DNA of 64,000 nucleotides from Lycocorax pyrrhopterus obiensis. Its lineage: Eukaryota > Chordata > Aves > Passeriformes > Paradisaeidae. The notes below the pieces were generated by a model, which ran no database searches, was not told the DNA's origin, and saw nothing but the letters and a program-made list of their open reading frames with translations. This document shows, piece by piece, positions 38,461 through 52,058 of the stretch. Position 1 is the stretch's first letter; every line of letters starts with the position of its first letter. Where the stretch lies: positions 47,382,975-47,446,974 of the forward strand of contig JACSVZ010000007.1 in assembly GCA_014706295.1 (NCBI GenBank), read 5' to 3'. A program made the translations under genes and the position numbers.

Positions 38461-41400
38461 GTTATCAAGTCACAAGACTATGAAGGAGATCACATGAGAC
38501 TAAGAGGCCGTATATGGTATCTTATTACATTGAAAGTTCATGAAGATTTGAAAATGAAATAACATATGTACTAAATAAGCAATAAATGTATATATGTGCC
38601 TCTGTAGGCTTCATTATGCATTCAGTTCAGCAAGAAAACATCATTTCAATTCATGCCAGTGAAAAAATCCTAATCAAGTTTCATAAAAACCTTTTGATAA
38701 AGTTTTATGGCATTATCACCATATTCCTTGACATTAATTACTGAGTTCTGGACTTAAATTAGCATTTGTTGTTACAAAAAACTAAATTAACAAAAGAATA
38801 GGAAGAAGTGATTTTCAGCTTCTTTATAGGTATTCCACTCCTAAAAGTGAAAGTATAAAGGAAGATAAAACACAAAAATGTCCACTATTACAAGCCATTA
38901 CTATGAAGAGCAGTTAACATGTAAGAACAGCATTTTCCAAACCCATTAAAGTCTAACTACGGACACTGCTCAGGGGAAACCAATGATCTTTGAGCACTGA
39001 TAATATTAGTCACTTGACTTCAGAAACTTCAGTCACTAAAATCCATACTCTCCTGAGTTATCTGTAGGCATATATGTGAGGTGGGACTATTGTCTACTCT
39101 CTTCTAAATGATGGACATGAGCAAAAGCAAAAGGAAATTCACTGTGAGAAAGGGCTGATGGTGAAAATCCTGCAGTCCCAAAGAGTCAGGATTTTAAACA
39201 CGAGAAACAGAGGAATGAGCCTGTAAAACAGTATGGCCGTGCTATGAACATTTTTGAAACGAGCATCACACACATTTACATAAGATAAATCTTTTGAAAA
39301 AAGAATGCTAAGGTGAGGGCCAGAGAAGAAATGAGTTAATTACAATCTTGCTATTGAAATTCATCTTTGACTCCTTACTGACCATTTTACTAGATGACTC
39401 CAGACATGACTCCATTTGAAGTGTTTATGAAGCACAGTTTGTCAGCAGGAAAATTTTTGTCTGAAGAATGTAATAACCTTCCAACATAAGAAGCCAGGAG
39501 GAAAAGAACAAAGAGTAGATGTTCCCTTTCTTTCAAATAAAACATAACATGCCCTTTAAATTTACACTAAAGTGCTACTTTTTTTTCAGAACTATTATTT
39601 TTTACTATAAAATTAATACTAAAAAATCTATTAGGTCCTTAAATGGGAATAACACTCATGCTCAAAAATTCTAGTCATAGTGTACTACATATATTTATGC
39701 TTAAGCAGAAGACAATGACACTATGTAATTACATTCCCCAACTTAGGTAAAGAATTAATATTGCATTTGGCATTGTAGTGCATATACCATATTAATGTTA
39801 CTCAGGGGAGAAAAACCCAGCAGAAAAAAACCAATGGAAAGAAGAAGAGATTTGCTGCCAAGTTTGTGATTTAGATGTGTAAGACAAACAGTATTTATTA
39901 GATTAAGCAAGACACACAGTTAGTTGCAGTAGACAGGACAAATCAAAGCTACCTGTCAAGAAAACAAGGGCTGTTAATTTGCTCATTTCCTAGAATTATT
40001 TGATTCCAAAAGAGATTAACAGTACTAGGAGTTTATAATCAGGGGACAAAGACACACACATAAAACACAGTAGACAGACTGACTAAGAATATACTAAAAA
40101 TAAAAAATAAAAATCCTTAATACAAGGTAGTTACAAAAAAAAAATCATTATTTTGCTTTGGTAAATGTACTTACTAGTTAAATTACAGAGACCATTGATC
40201 GCTTTCTCAACAGCAAAACTGCATTCTGAGTATGGGAATTGGATTGCTTTCAGCAAGACTCATAAATAGCTTGGAGAATAAGACTTCGAATCATGAAGAA
40301 ATAATTTCTTTACCTGTTTCTCCAGGCCATTTGGCAATATGAAATGTTGGGTTGTCTTGATAGTAAGATCTGAATTTGTCTCTGTATGCATTTTTGAGTG
40401 TAAGAAATATGACTTCTGCATGTGTCTGAGCAACCACGATTGTTCTCTACTGCTTGAACAGTGCACACGTATTCTAATGCCTTCTACTTACATAATTCTG
40501 ACAAGGCTTTCAACAGGCAGTCAATCAAATAATTGACTGAAACATGACAAGTAAAACCTTGGTTTTCTTGAAATTGGTTTAAATTTCCCAAACTAATCAT
40601 TCTGTAATTCTTAGAAACAAATTCTGTAAAGAAAACACTTCAACTGGTATAAGAGACTCCACAATGGATAAAACCCATAACCCTATTTATCAAGGAAGTC
40701 TTGGTGAATTCCAGTTAGCAGCAGGTTGGAACTGAAGAAGGAAAAAAAGAGGGGGATCTCTGCTTCTAAGATAACCAACAGTTTGGATATCAACAACATG
40801 CCTTAAAGCTCTAAGCCTATTGGTACTTGATAATTATCTTAGAGGAAAACATCCTGAAAGAGCAAAAAACCAGATTCAAATAGTTGAATGAATCTGTCAA
40901 CACTTAGAGTTTGTTAAACACAGGTACAGAATGCAGGAATACACCTGCAATACTCATACAGCACATACACAGTATATCCCATATCAAGATTAGAAAGATT
41001 ATGTCCGGCCTAGTAGTCCTGACAGAGGACCTGCAGCATTGGTGGTACATCAGATTTTTACAGAAGGCTCATTTTGTCTTGTTAATATGTATCTGGATCC
41101 AAATGTAAGTAATGAGGCCACATCAGGTTATTCCCACGTCATATCATTTGATGATAGAATTGGAAACGTAAACCTTCAACAGCATTGGCAGGGTCTGAAA
41201 ATAAATAAAAATAATTTATTTAGAAGGGTCTATGCAGAGAATACAATTTCAGCTGTTGTTCAATTCTAGGATACAGAACCTGAACAGGGACAGTTCCTGA
41301 TTGGAATGGAATTTTGAAGAACTAGGGAAAAAGAATGTTTTTCAACAGCAACATAGCAATAACAACAGGATACCTGATGAGTAAGTAATTTCCTCCCCTA

Positions 41401-43119
41401 TTACCTGCCTATCACAGTGGGCATCATCAGATGTTCCAAATAAAGAATAATTATGGAGCACTTTATTCTCTAATAAGTTTTTTTCCCTATCCCTAGTTAA
41501 TAGCCAAAATGGACAAATAAATAAATATGGTAAAAAATAGTTGTGAATTCATAGGGAGGGGGTGGGATGGGATGAAGAATTAAAAAATTTTAAGATACTA
41601 GAAACAAAAGACCAATAGGGTGAGAAATTGCCATGAAAGATCTTTTTTGCAAAGGAATAGAGAATTTAGTGTGAATCAACTACCTTTCCTACAAGGACTG
41701 CAGTGTACAAACACACCGAAGAAATCTGAAGACACAATTTCTGGCCCCATCTGAGAGAAGGAAATCTAGAGTGGGGCTATTCTCAACAACGAAGATTTTT
41801 TTTCTCACATTCAGCCAGAATTTTCCCCAACACAATGTGCACACATTGCCTCTTGTCATAGTGCATCGTGGTGTACTGAGTCCTCTTCCGTAGTATCATC
41901 AACGTACCAAAACGCAAGATGCAGTATATGCTCAAGTGTAAACATAATCTCATTTTTTCTAGGAATCCATGATTAAAAGGGAATCTTCTCTTGACAATAA
42001 GGTTATTTTAAGAGAATTTGCACAAGGTATAAGAAATTTGGAAGAAAAAATCAGTGGATACATTTTAAAAATTCAGTTATTGTCTTAAACTTTCAGAATT
42101 TATGGCATTATGCTTTTCAAACTTCTGAGGGAAATATTACAAGAAAAGAATACAAAGTTATAGATCATATCAAACAATTCTGGGAATAGTTGAACTAACA
42201 ATTCCTGATTTCTTATATATTTGTATGTATACTAACTAACTTTAGAGTTTGATGAAATCATTGTTGGAAGCTTCTCCATAGTTGGGTCTTCATGAGGTTT
42301 TGCTTCCATGCAGACTCTGTGGTGCCTTAATTATTAACTCATATGACATCCCTTTCCTCTGTTGAGGCACTTGCAGCATCTCTCTCTCCTTCTTTGTTCA
42401 CCTACTTTTATAAAACTTGCAGAAGTCAAATTATTTCTTCGATCTCAGATCTCACTGAAACCAGCCTGTAAGCTCCACAGGTATCAGTAAGTGGACACCC
42501 ATTATTCTATAATCCTTGTAAGAAGACAGTTAAAAATCCCACAAAAATTCTTGTAAAGTTGAAACAGTAACATTCTAATAAAATTTGCTCAATTCACAAA
42601 TATATGGATTGCTAAGAGCACATACATTATTTAAATGCATTAATAACATCCTTAATTTAAACAAAATACTAAAGATGAAGGGACATTGTGCAGCTGTCTT
42701 ATGAAGAGTACATGTTGCCACTTAAATTTATTAAATTAAATAATAACATTGTTTGTCTTGTTAAAAAAAGTGCTGTCACCAGGTATTTTTTAAACTACTT
42801 GTTAGTTTAAGTTTTGTTAGGATGTAGTATTACAATATCCCCTTTTTAATTGTGTTGTACTTCTGACGCTGATTCATTTTCTCAAAATGCAGCGCAGACT
42901 GCAAGAGAAGAGAAAAAATCTAAATCCAAAGAAAACTGCTTAACTATTTGACATGACTGTTCTTTTATCATGCCACAGACTGGCTCATTTTTATTTTTGT
43001 CATGTTTTGTTCCTACTATGAAGGGACCCTAGACTTTGCAAACACTTCTTTGCTTCTGCAAAGGAGATACTGCTATCTATATTATTCATATTATTTATAC
43101 TATATTATTTAACTGTATT
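38461..43119 (-). other. EFCAB11 intron 5, no features seen
   Basis: Intronic AT-rich sequence between the ERVL LTR and the long CR1. I recognise nothing. Confidence 0.4.
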
Positions 43120-44770
43120 CTATGGGGGTTTTTGCCTCAGTCTTTAATAACACAGGCAGACCTTGGGCTGCTCAGGCCCTTTAGTCGGACGACCACGAGT
43201 GTGGGAACAGTGACTTTCCATCTGTGGACACAAAAATTGAAAGGGATCAGCTGTACCAGCTGAATGTTCACAGGTACATGGGGCCTGATAGGATTCATCC
43301 CAGAGTTCTAAAGGAACTAGCAGATGTTATGGCAGGATCCCACTCCGTCATCTGCTAAGGGTCTTGGGAGCTTGGGGAGATCCCTGCTGACTGAATGCTA
43401 ACCAATGTTATGCCCATCTATAAAAAGGCTATGAGGAAAGATGCAGGAAACTGCAGTTAGTCTAACCTCAGTTTGTGGAAAAATTATTGAGATCATCATA
43501 CTGGGTGATACTGAAAAGTATTTAAAGAATACCGCAAACATCAGGCCCAGTCAGTGCAAGTTCACAGGGGGAAAGCCTTGTTTAAACAATTTGATACCCC
43601 TCTATGATATGGTCACCCACCTAGTGGATGAAGGAGTGGTAGTGAATGTAGTTTTTCTGGATTTTATTAAGGCCTTTTACACTGTCCCTCACAGCTTCCT
43701 TCCACGCGAGTTGTCCAGCTGTGGGATGAACAGTTTCACGATGTACTGGGTGAAGAAGTGGTGAAGGGCTGAGCTTGAAGGGTTGTTGTAGTGGATGGGG
43801 CTGCATCTGGCTGGTGCCTGGTCACCAGTGGTGTGCCTCAGGTTCAATTGTAGGACCAGGTCTGTTCAACATATTCATCAATGATCTGGATGCAGGAGTT
43901 GAATGCACCATTAGCAGGTTTACTGATGATACCAAACTGGGAGGTACTGTTGACTCTCTTGAGGAACAGAAGACATTGCAGAGGGATCTAGATAGATTGG
44001 GGCTTTGGACAATGACTAATGGGAGGAAATTCAACACATCAAAATGCCAAATTCTGCACTAGGACAGAGTAGGCCCAGGCACTAGTACAGACTGGGAGAA
44101 GAGTGGCAGGACATCAGCCCCACAGAGAGGGATTTGGGGGTGCCGGCTGGCAGCAGCTCAGTGTGAGCCAGGTGTGTGCCCAGGCAGCCAGGAGGGTGAA
44201 CTGGGTCTTGGGGTGCATCAAACCCAGCACAAGCAGCCAGTCAGTAGAGCTGGTTATCCCACTGTACTCAGCTGTGGTGTGGCCCCACTTTGAGTACTGG
44301 GTGCAGTTCTGGGCCTCACAATTCAGCATGATGTGAAGATCCTTGAATGTGTCCAGAGGAGGACAAAAAAGCTGGAAGGAATGTCCTGTAAGGAGCAGCT
44401 AAGGACTTTGGGCTTGTCTGGTTTGGAGAAAAAGAGGCTAAGGGATGACCTCATTGCTCTCTGAGGAGGGGAAATGGAGAGGGAGGTGCTGACTTCTCCT
44501 TGTCATCCAGTGACAGGACATTTGAATGGCTGAAAGCTCCATCAGGGGACATTTAGACCGGGCATTCTTTACCAAGAGGGTGGTCAAACCCCGCAATGGG
44601 CTTCCTAGAGAGGTGATCAATGCCTTAAGCATGTCAGTGTTTAAGAAACATTTGGCCAAAGCCCTTAACAACAATGCTTTAGGTTTTGGTCAGCCCTGAA
44701 CTGGTCAGGCAGTCGGACTAGAAGAACACTGTAGGTCCCTTTCAACTGAATTACTCTATCCTATTCTATT
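43120..44770 (+). mobile_element. CR1 LINE with reverse transcriptase remnant
   Basis: This is the longest CR1 in the window (about 1.65 kb). It keeps part of the ORF2 reverse transcriptase, now broken by stops and frameshifts. The 43441-43764 segment has VFLDFIKAFYTVPH, matching the CR1 VFLDFSKAFDTVSH motif (one catalytic Asp reads Tyr). The 43775-44062 segment, in another frame, has GLFNIFINDLDAG and FTDDTKLGG, matching the FADDTK catalytic box. The 3' end follows with 'actgggtgcagttctgggcc' and 'ggtccctttcaactgaattactctatcctattctatt'. It is inactive, intronic and on the opposite strand to EFCAB11. Confidence 0.93.
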
Positions 44771-46150
44771 GATTACAGCAAAACAAATCCAAACACATCA
44801 GGTTTTCAGTCTATCAGCACACATCACAAACTGCACTTCAAATAGAAGATGCTGTTTATTTTGAAAATAAATCTTCTGTTCTTAATTCTGGAGAAAAATC
44901 TGCTTTTAATAAAATGTATGCTCTGAAAGAGCTTAAGTAATAATTTTCCCTTCAGGGTAAAGGTTCAGCTTTGGACGAAAATGAACATGAATTTTTCTCA
45001 TCTAATGGCTGCTTAATAGTTTATTTGAAATGAGTTTGGTTGGGTCAGTCTTTTTTTTCCAGTTTCTATCATCCAATGCAATTAAAAAATCATCATCATC
45101 TGTGTGGGTAGAGTCCCTGTAAAGACATCACCAAACTGAACAAATACAAGCTATTGCTAAAAGAACTGATTCACATCTGAGGCATGTTGGCAGGTGTACT
45201 GCTATTACCACAGATGTTAATCATAATAAAAAAAAATTAATCTTCGATGTCTATTTTATAGCTGCCACATTCTAATAGTTTTATTATATGTCACAGTTTT
45301 ATCACATCTGAAAGAAAATAGGTTAAAAGAAGTATCCTGAGGATATGACCAGCTAAGCACTTACCATGGCATTAACATATTTTAATAAGTTGTATTACCG
45401 TGAATGTATCATGGCAACTGACCACATGCATAGCCCTACTCGCAGCAATACAAAATTAAAAGGATTCATGTTAAATAAGAATGGTCTCTGCTAAAACAAT
45501 TTACTCTGAACCTCAAGGACCAATGAAAGAAGGTCAGTGTGAAAGGCAGGAGTGATAACTAAGAGGTAGAAATCAGTGACTTATTTAAATTTGCCAACAT
45601 AATTTTAAATACTTGTTTGGACCTACCCTCAAAAACAGAAAAAGCACAAATTTTTAATTTAAATATGAACTTAAATTAATAACTTAAAATATTGAAATAT
45701 TTATTTCATGTAGTAATTTTGCCCAAATTAGAAAAATGTACGTTGAACTATTTAGAAGGAATAAATGCACGTGTGGCACATTGTATAACACTCGCCTGCT
45801 AGGTTTTGCTTTCAAACCTAAGAAAACCATACCTGTGCTTATGCAAAATCTTCTTCAGAAAAAGAGATAAGCAAAAAAGTTCAGATTTTTTAATGAATTT
45901 TCTGTAGGACTGGGAAAACTGATAGACTTGAGTTATATCCCCTAAAAATTCTATTTAAAATTTTTGTTAGGATGATTTGGTGTCAGATTTATCTATAGTA
46001 AAAGATCCATGCTTTCACTGGGTGTGACAGAGATTTATAATAGCTTGCTGCTCCATAGGAACAGTATGCCCAGTTCCTGCAGGATTTAGCTAGTGATGTT
46101 TTTTTACTAGAAAAATGTTAGAACTAATGAATAATTTGAATTTGCAGTAA
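44771..46150 (-). other. EFCAB11 intron 5, no features seen
   Basis: Intronic AT-rich sequence without recognised elements. Confidence 0.4.
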
Positions 46151-47139
46151 TGTACAGGCCTGGCTGGGATGGACTGAATTTTCTTCACAGTAGCATAAGT
46201 GGTTCTGTCTTTTGGATCTGTGACTAGAACAGTATTGAAAACATACAAATGTTTTGGCTACTGCTGAGCAGTTGCCTGCACATCCTCCAGGTTTTCATTT
46301 CTCCCACTCTGTCCCCCTAGTGAGTAGGCTGGAGGTGGGTAGGGATATGGCTGGGAGAGCTTATTCAAACTGACCGAAGGGATGTTCCCTACCATATGAA
46401 ATCCATTGCTCAGGCTGTAAAGTGACTTATAGCATCACTGTTGTTGAAATAAAAAAAAAAAGGCTGAGAGAGTTGGGGCCATTCAGCCCAGAGAAGGCTC
46501 CAGGGAGATCATTTTGCAGCCCTGCAATACATAAAGGGGGCTTACAAGAAAGACAGAGAGATATTTTCACCAAGGCCTGTAGTGACAGGATAGGGGCAAT
46601 CGTTTTAAAACAAAAGAGGGTACATTTAGATCTACTGCAAGGAAGAATTTTTACAGTGAGGGTTGTGAAACACTGGAACAGGTTGCTCTGAGAAGTTGTG
46701 GATGTCCCACACCTGGAAATGCTAAAGGCTCTGATCAGCCTGGTCTAGTGGAACGTGTCCAGCTCTAGGGGAGTTGGACTAGATGATCCTTAAAGGTCCC
46801 TTCCATCCTAAACCATTCTATGATTCTTTGACATCACACTTAGCACTAAAAGCCTGGGGAATGGACAAGGAAGGAAGAGAAGTTTGTGGTTATGGAGTTT
46901 ATCTTCCCAAGTGACTATTAGCAGTGCTGCTCTCCAGGAAGCAGCTAAACATCTGTCTGCTGATGAGAAGAAGGGAATAAATTCTGTATTCTGCTTTGCT
47001 TGCATGCGCAGTTTTGCTTCGTTTGTTAAAGTGTCCTCATCACAACCCATGAGTTTTCTTGCTCTGGCTCTTCTGATTCTCTCCCCCGCCCCATTGTGGG
47101 GGCAGTCAGTGAGTCACCAGCTGGGGTCAACCCACCACA
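46151..47139 (+). mobile_element. Avian ERVL-type LTR interrupted by CR1
   Basis: The left part (46151 to about 46430) reads tgtacaggcctggctgggat, 'ttggatctgtgactagaacagt', 'gttttggctactgctgagcag' and 'agtaggctggaggtggg', then 'gaccgaagggatgttccctaccatatga'. The right part (about 46832-47139) reads 'gttatggagtttatcttcccaagt', 'tttgcttgcatgcgcag', 'cacaacccatgagttttcttgctctggctcttctgattctc' and 'cagctggggtcaac', and ends near ccaccacaa. Both parts belong to one avian ERVL LTR type related to the copy at 37.9 kb. The CR1 between them inserted later. Confidence 0.85.
46450..46835 (+). mobile_element. CR1 LINE 3' end nested in an LTR
   Basis: A 5'-truncated CR1 tail opens with 'aggctgagagagttggggccattcagccc', keeps 'tgtagtgacaggataggggcaat', 'cagtgagggttgtgaaacactggaacaggttgct' and 'ctggtctagtggaacgtg', and ends with 'agatgatccttaaaggtcccttccatcctaaaccattctatgattc'. 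A run of eleven A residues sits just before it. It is flanked on both sides by pieces of the same LTR type, which shows the insertion order. Confidence 0.92.
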
Positions 47140-50100
47140 AATAGCAAAGTATGTTGTTAAGTAATTGGATGACAAAATCGGCAACAGAGATAGAGATAGG
47201 AAAAGCAAAACAAAACTCATTAGTACTACTACTACCCAAAAGATACACCTATCTTTAGGTGTTAGCTCATAATGTTTTCTTGCAAAGTATCATCCCACCT
47301 ACAGAGAACCTGGGACACGTGCACCCTTAATTAGTGTGTTGGTTCCCTGTGCAATGAATTACGAAACAGGTACTGCCTTGAAAAAGAACTTGTGTTAGGG
47401 TACAGCCTCTCAATATAAAAAACATTCAATTTGACTCTTGTTCCCCATAATACCCTTAGTATTTTTTTAGATATAGTATGAGGATCTCCTTTTACTTCCC
47501 CAATTCCTCCTTCACAAGGGTGAGACAGAATGGGTATTTTAAGACAGCTGTTGGATTTTTGTCCACTTCACAAATACCAGCTAAGGACAGGTAGGAAAGT
47601 CTGATTAATTTTCCTTTCTGTCTTCCTTGGGTGGAAAAGAGAAAATCGTTCTTAACTCTAGTCCCTGACAGGAAATGGTAAATAAGGATGCTGAGACAGG
47701 TCCTTTACATTCTGATGTGCAGTCTGGTTTGCATCTTCTTTTACCAATGTTAGGGCAATGGTATATTATTTGTGGGCATGGGACAAGCTTTTAACCCATG
47801 ATTGAAAAAAAAAAAATACACTGACATGCACAGGTAGACAAAAAATGGATCTTTTCTATTAGATATAGTTCTCAAGAGATAAGGAAAAAGACTTGCATAG
47901 GTGATGAAGTGTGATAATATGAAAGGCTGCAAGACAGTTGCTTAAGAAACAAGAACAACAAAGGGATAAACTACTGCAGGCATCACCAGAGCTGGAATGA
48001 CATTGTACTGTGTACTATGTTTCCATAGCAACTAGCCATAGGAAGATGAATGTCTCATATTCACTGTGCTCTGCAGTACATGCCTATAAATCAAACTTGC
48101 ATAAAAGAGCATAAGATTTCTTCCATGGGGTGGCTCTGAAAAACAGGTTATTTTCTCATTACTAGATAATTACATGAAAGAAATATGAGACAATTAGGTC
48201 ATTTTTTGTATGGAAAGTACCAATACATACAAAAGTACTAATATACCTCTACAGTGTGATACTATCAATCTAAAGTCACAGTAGCATAAAAAGCACATCA
48301 TGAATGCCTCCTTTTCTTCCTTAAGATCTGAGTTATGCTTGCTAGCTTTAAAAACTGTATGAGACTTTTCTGTCCGCTTTTGGTTTTTAAGACATTTTTC
48401 ATCGTTTATAGGTTCATCCACATACACGTGGTTGGTTTTCGGCTTACTTCTGTCACTATTTCCATTATCATGCTCTGAGGCTTTAGCATACAAATAAACT
48501 ATTTTTCTGAGCAAATGTTACAGCTAGGACAAATATTTTTTCAGCGTCTGTAATTAATAATATTGTGTAATTCAAATATGTCATTCATATTCATAACAAA
48601 AAAGGAAAACATTTTTTAAAATAGTTTTTTAAGGATCTGAATCCCACTTTAAAAGACAACATGTTCACTTACAGACGGCCATTTATCACAAATTATTGTT
48701 GCAAAGGACTTGACACACTTCATATACATGTAGCTACATGAAGATCAGCAGCACTAGTATAAAGCAATTCTTCTGTGTGCTACCCATTACAGAGAACCTC
48801 ACCATGAAAGAACATATCATCACAGCATTTACCTTAGCAGGCACTTCTGCTACTCCTGTGTCAACAATGTTGAGTTTTTATGGTACAATGGCATTCTAAT
48901 TAGATGCACACCAGGTGCATAATAAACCCTCGATCATTTTGTTCAATACAACTGTAATATTAGATCAGAAACAATAAATGTTACTCTACTGTTCAGGCAA
49001 GTGACAGTCAGTTAATACAATCAAACAAACTGAAATGTGTCCACATTCTCCGAACTTTAGCAATAGCTGTGTGTAGTATAATACTGACATTTGTAAGCAA
49101 ACAACCCCTGAGGAGAAAGAACATCTACATTAAACATTGTTTTATCAGGATGAGATGATATTAGAAACGGTCCTCAAGAGATTTCAGTAAATTCAGCACA
49201 GCCACTGTTAATAACAGACCACAAACTCTGTAGTGAGTTTGCAAGGACTGAGGCTTATCAGGCTTTGTCTGAATTTATTTGACCTGCCCTGGAGACTTTA
49301 CTTGCTTTAACTGTTCTTTCAAGGACCAGGTGGCTGTGTCTAATTTGTTCTCCTTAACTTTATACAGGATAAACATAGCTTTACACAGACAGTAGTAACA
49401 GGAATTTCTTCTACATAAAATGATATTTATGTAGAGAAATACAGGCCTGGCATGACAGCAGATGTAAAGACATGGCATGGAGTAGAAAAGGCATGGGATG
49501 TTAAGATACAGGGCTAACACTGGAGGACCAAGACTAAAAACTCACTTATGATCAGCTAAAGACATGCACACACAGGAGCTGGACAAAAGTATTTTTATAG
49601 GTGACAGAGCAAAAAACAAATATCTGAAATATACAATATGTGTCATATATAGTAAATTAGGATGGGCTTGCAGACCTAAGAAGAAAGAAGGTGTAAACTG
49701 GGTGGGCAAACATATTTAAATGACCCAAAGTAGATGACAGAGAGAGAAGAAAGCATTAATATTACACTCCTTCTGGTGAAGAAGTTGGGATAATGGTAAT
49801 TTACTCTACCATGCCTGCCCTGAACCTATCAGCCTCAAGGACTGAGAGGGACAGAGGAAGATTGAGAGTAACTACAGAGAAAAGGGGTATATATTAGGAG
49901 GTGCATAACATAATTAACTGCATTGAGACATTTTGCTGCATAGTGTTTTTTTCTTTCTTTTTTTTTTTCAATTATTAAATCTGGACTAAAAATAATTCTT
50001 TTATTAAATTACTAAGATTTTAGTATATAGTAAAGATAAATATTGGCTTTTAAGTATCAGGTGGGTCTCCTTTGTAGCCACATTCTGTGCATAACAGCTG

Positions 50101-50998
50101 TTCACAGGTAGGTTAGAAGAATCCAGAATAATCCATTATTCCTTCTTGCTATATTATCTTGCACATTTTAAAGTTATTTTTATATTAATAATGCATATAT
50201 ATGAATGATAAATAAAAGAATTCCATTTTCAAGCCTCAAGTTTGTTAAAATTAGTTCAACATGTATGAATGCCCTTTATTATGAGCATTTTGCATACCTA
50301 AAAATCAAGTCTACTTTCTCTGAGAGCTAAATGATTCTGGTGGGGCCCTTCATTCTTCATGCAAATCAATTACTGGTATTATTCCTTCCTTGTGTTCTGC
50401 ACAGCTTGAATACACTTGTTTTCAATTTTACGTCTCAAAATATGTTGAGAATTAGACTCTATAGCAGAAAATTCCCTGCTCCGTATGGTAAGCAGAGAAG
50501 AGAAGTATTACGAATGTGCCGTGAACTTTCTTCCTACTTCCCTTCCGTTCCTGCCTTTGTGACACTAGACACAGACTTTGCTTATTCTGCCACGTTTTAC
50601 TTAGTTTAAAATAATGCATGCAATAATGCATTCCAAATAAAAGGAACCAGTAGCTGACATGGTTTGAAGACAGCATTTCCACCAAAGAGAAAAACTTATA
50701 AATAAACATAAAAATCCCTTTTCATTTAACAATATCACAGACCTCTGAAATATACGAATTAAGCTTTTTTCCCCCTGTCTCAATATTTACATATCTTTTA
50801 CTTTAGACTTGGAATATTTTTTTGAGTTGAATTTCCCAGTCTTCATCACTGACTGTACTATGGGGAACATCACAGTGCTCACATTACACAAACTGCATTT
50901 CTTCCAGATGAAATTAAACTGAAGGATATGCTCCCAGCATGCACACAAAGGACTCCAACTTCTAGGGATCATTCAGCATTCAGTCTGTTGACCAGACT
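47140..50998 (-). other. EFCAB11 intron 5, right part
   Basis: Intronic AT-rich sequence without recognised elements or exons. Confidence 0.4.
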
Positions 50999-51122
50999 AG
51001 AATTAGGTCAAGTAACCCCCTCAAAACAAATACTGGGTCCCCATCATATCTTGCTTAGGCCAAGAATTAGGCCAAGTAACCCCCTCAAAACAAATATTGG
51101 GTCCCCATCCCCATCATTCTTG
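50999..51122. repeat. Two-copy 64-bp tandem duplication
   Basis: Copy 1 begins at 'aattaggtcaagtaacccc' (51001) and copy 2 at 'aattaggccaagtaacccc' (51065), giving a 64-bp period. The two share about 45 nearly identical bases with only a few substitutions, and copy 2 has an extra 'ccccat' unit near its end. The high identity points to a recent duplication. It is intronic, with no coding meaning that I can see. Confidence 0.92.
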
Positions 51123-51967
51123 CTCTACAGACCTGATCCCTGTGTGCTGTATTGATTGCTAATACATACATAATTTTAGAGCTCACAATTAATTTCACAT
51201 TAAAAAATTCTCAAGATCTTATATGTATTGTACATTATTTTACTTAACATAAAAGAAGTATTTTAAAATTATGTTCAGTCCCAAAATTTAATTTTGATTT
51301 CTGTGGTAAAAACAGAGAAGAACAAGAAACACATATGCAAATATAAAAAATAAATATGCTTCATTTCTTACAGAAATCTATTGTAATACAGATTCTGTGT
51401 CACAAAAACAAGAAGCTTCTGACAAATACCTGTGTCCAAAAATATTTCCTATGGCATTCTATTCATACAGTCTTAATCCAATTGCACAGATCAATTTAGG
51501 ACAAAAGTGTTAGCTCTGTTTCCCTAAAAAAAGCTCAACATCCACACTTCTGAGACAATCTCACCTTGAAAGAAATCTCACCACTACTACCTTGCAATAT
51601 GCACTACTGTTTAACTAAATTTTTTCAAGACAGCTCTTGAATGTGGATTTCCTGATTAGAGGAGGAAAATGTAAAAGCAAATAGTTTTAATCTTCTTAAG
51701 AAACAGTACAGGCAAAAAATTAGCTTCTGTACCTGTTAATATGTATTATTTAGTTATTATTTTTATAAATCCTATTTATAGAATTTATATTAATTATTAC
51801 ATTATTTACACATTAATTTGTGTATAATCTTTATTAATAAAGGCACTGAAACAGTAATGGTGCTGAAGCTTTTATCTTCAGCTGCATGATAGAATCTAAT
51901 AATTTCAATTAACTGAAACAACAAAAAGACTGCTATCCAGGAATATGGATCAATTTGTTAATCTTAC

Positions 51968-52058
51968 CTGATGGCTTCAAACACAATTTTTTCAGATAAC
52001 TTAGGAGAAACAGAATTGAAAGCTCTCTTGAAGTCTTCAAAAGCCAAAAATCCTCTAT
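51968..52058 (-). CDS. EFCAB11: EFCAB11 exon 5
   Basis: A 91-nt exon bounded by an acceptor (gatgtaaaag, then ATAGAGG) and a consensus donor (ATCAG, then gtaagat). It encodes RGFLAFEDFKRAFNSV and then SPKLSEKIVFEAIR, aligning without gaps to human RGFLTLEDFKKAFRQV and APKLPERTVLEVFR. It begins in phase 1, needing one base from exon 4, and ends after two bases of the Arg codon that exon 6 completes. The EF-hand loop starting upstream (human DTYYRGFLTLED) lacks the acidic residues at positions 3 and 5 and probably does not bind calcium. No stop or indel is seen. Confidence 0.9.

Noticed and set aside
48194..48514. Minus-strand open frame of 106 codons, Lys/Asn-rich
   Set aside because: It looked briefly like a coding exon because it is hydrophilic, but it lacks flanking splice sites in a matching phase and resembles nothing I know.
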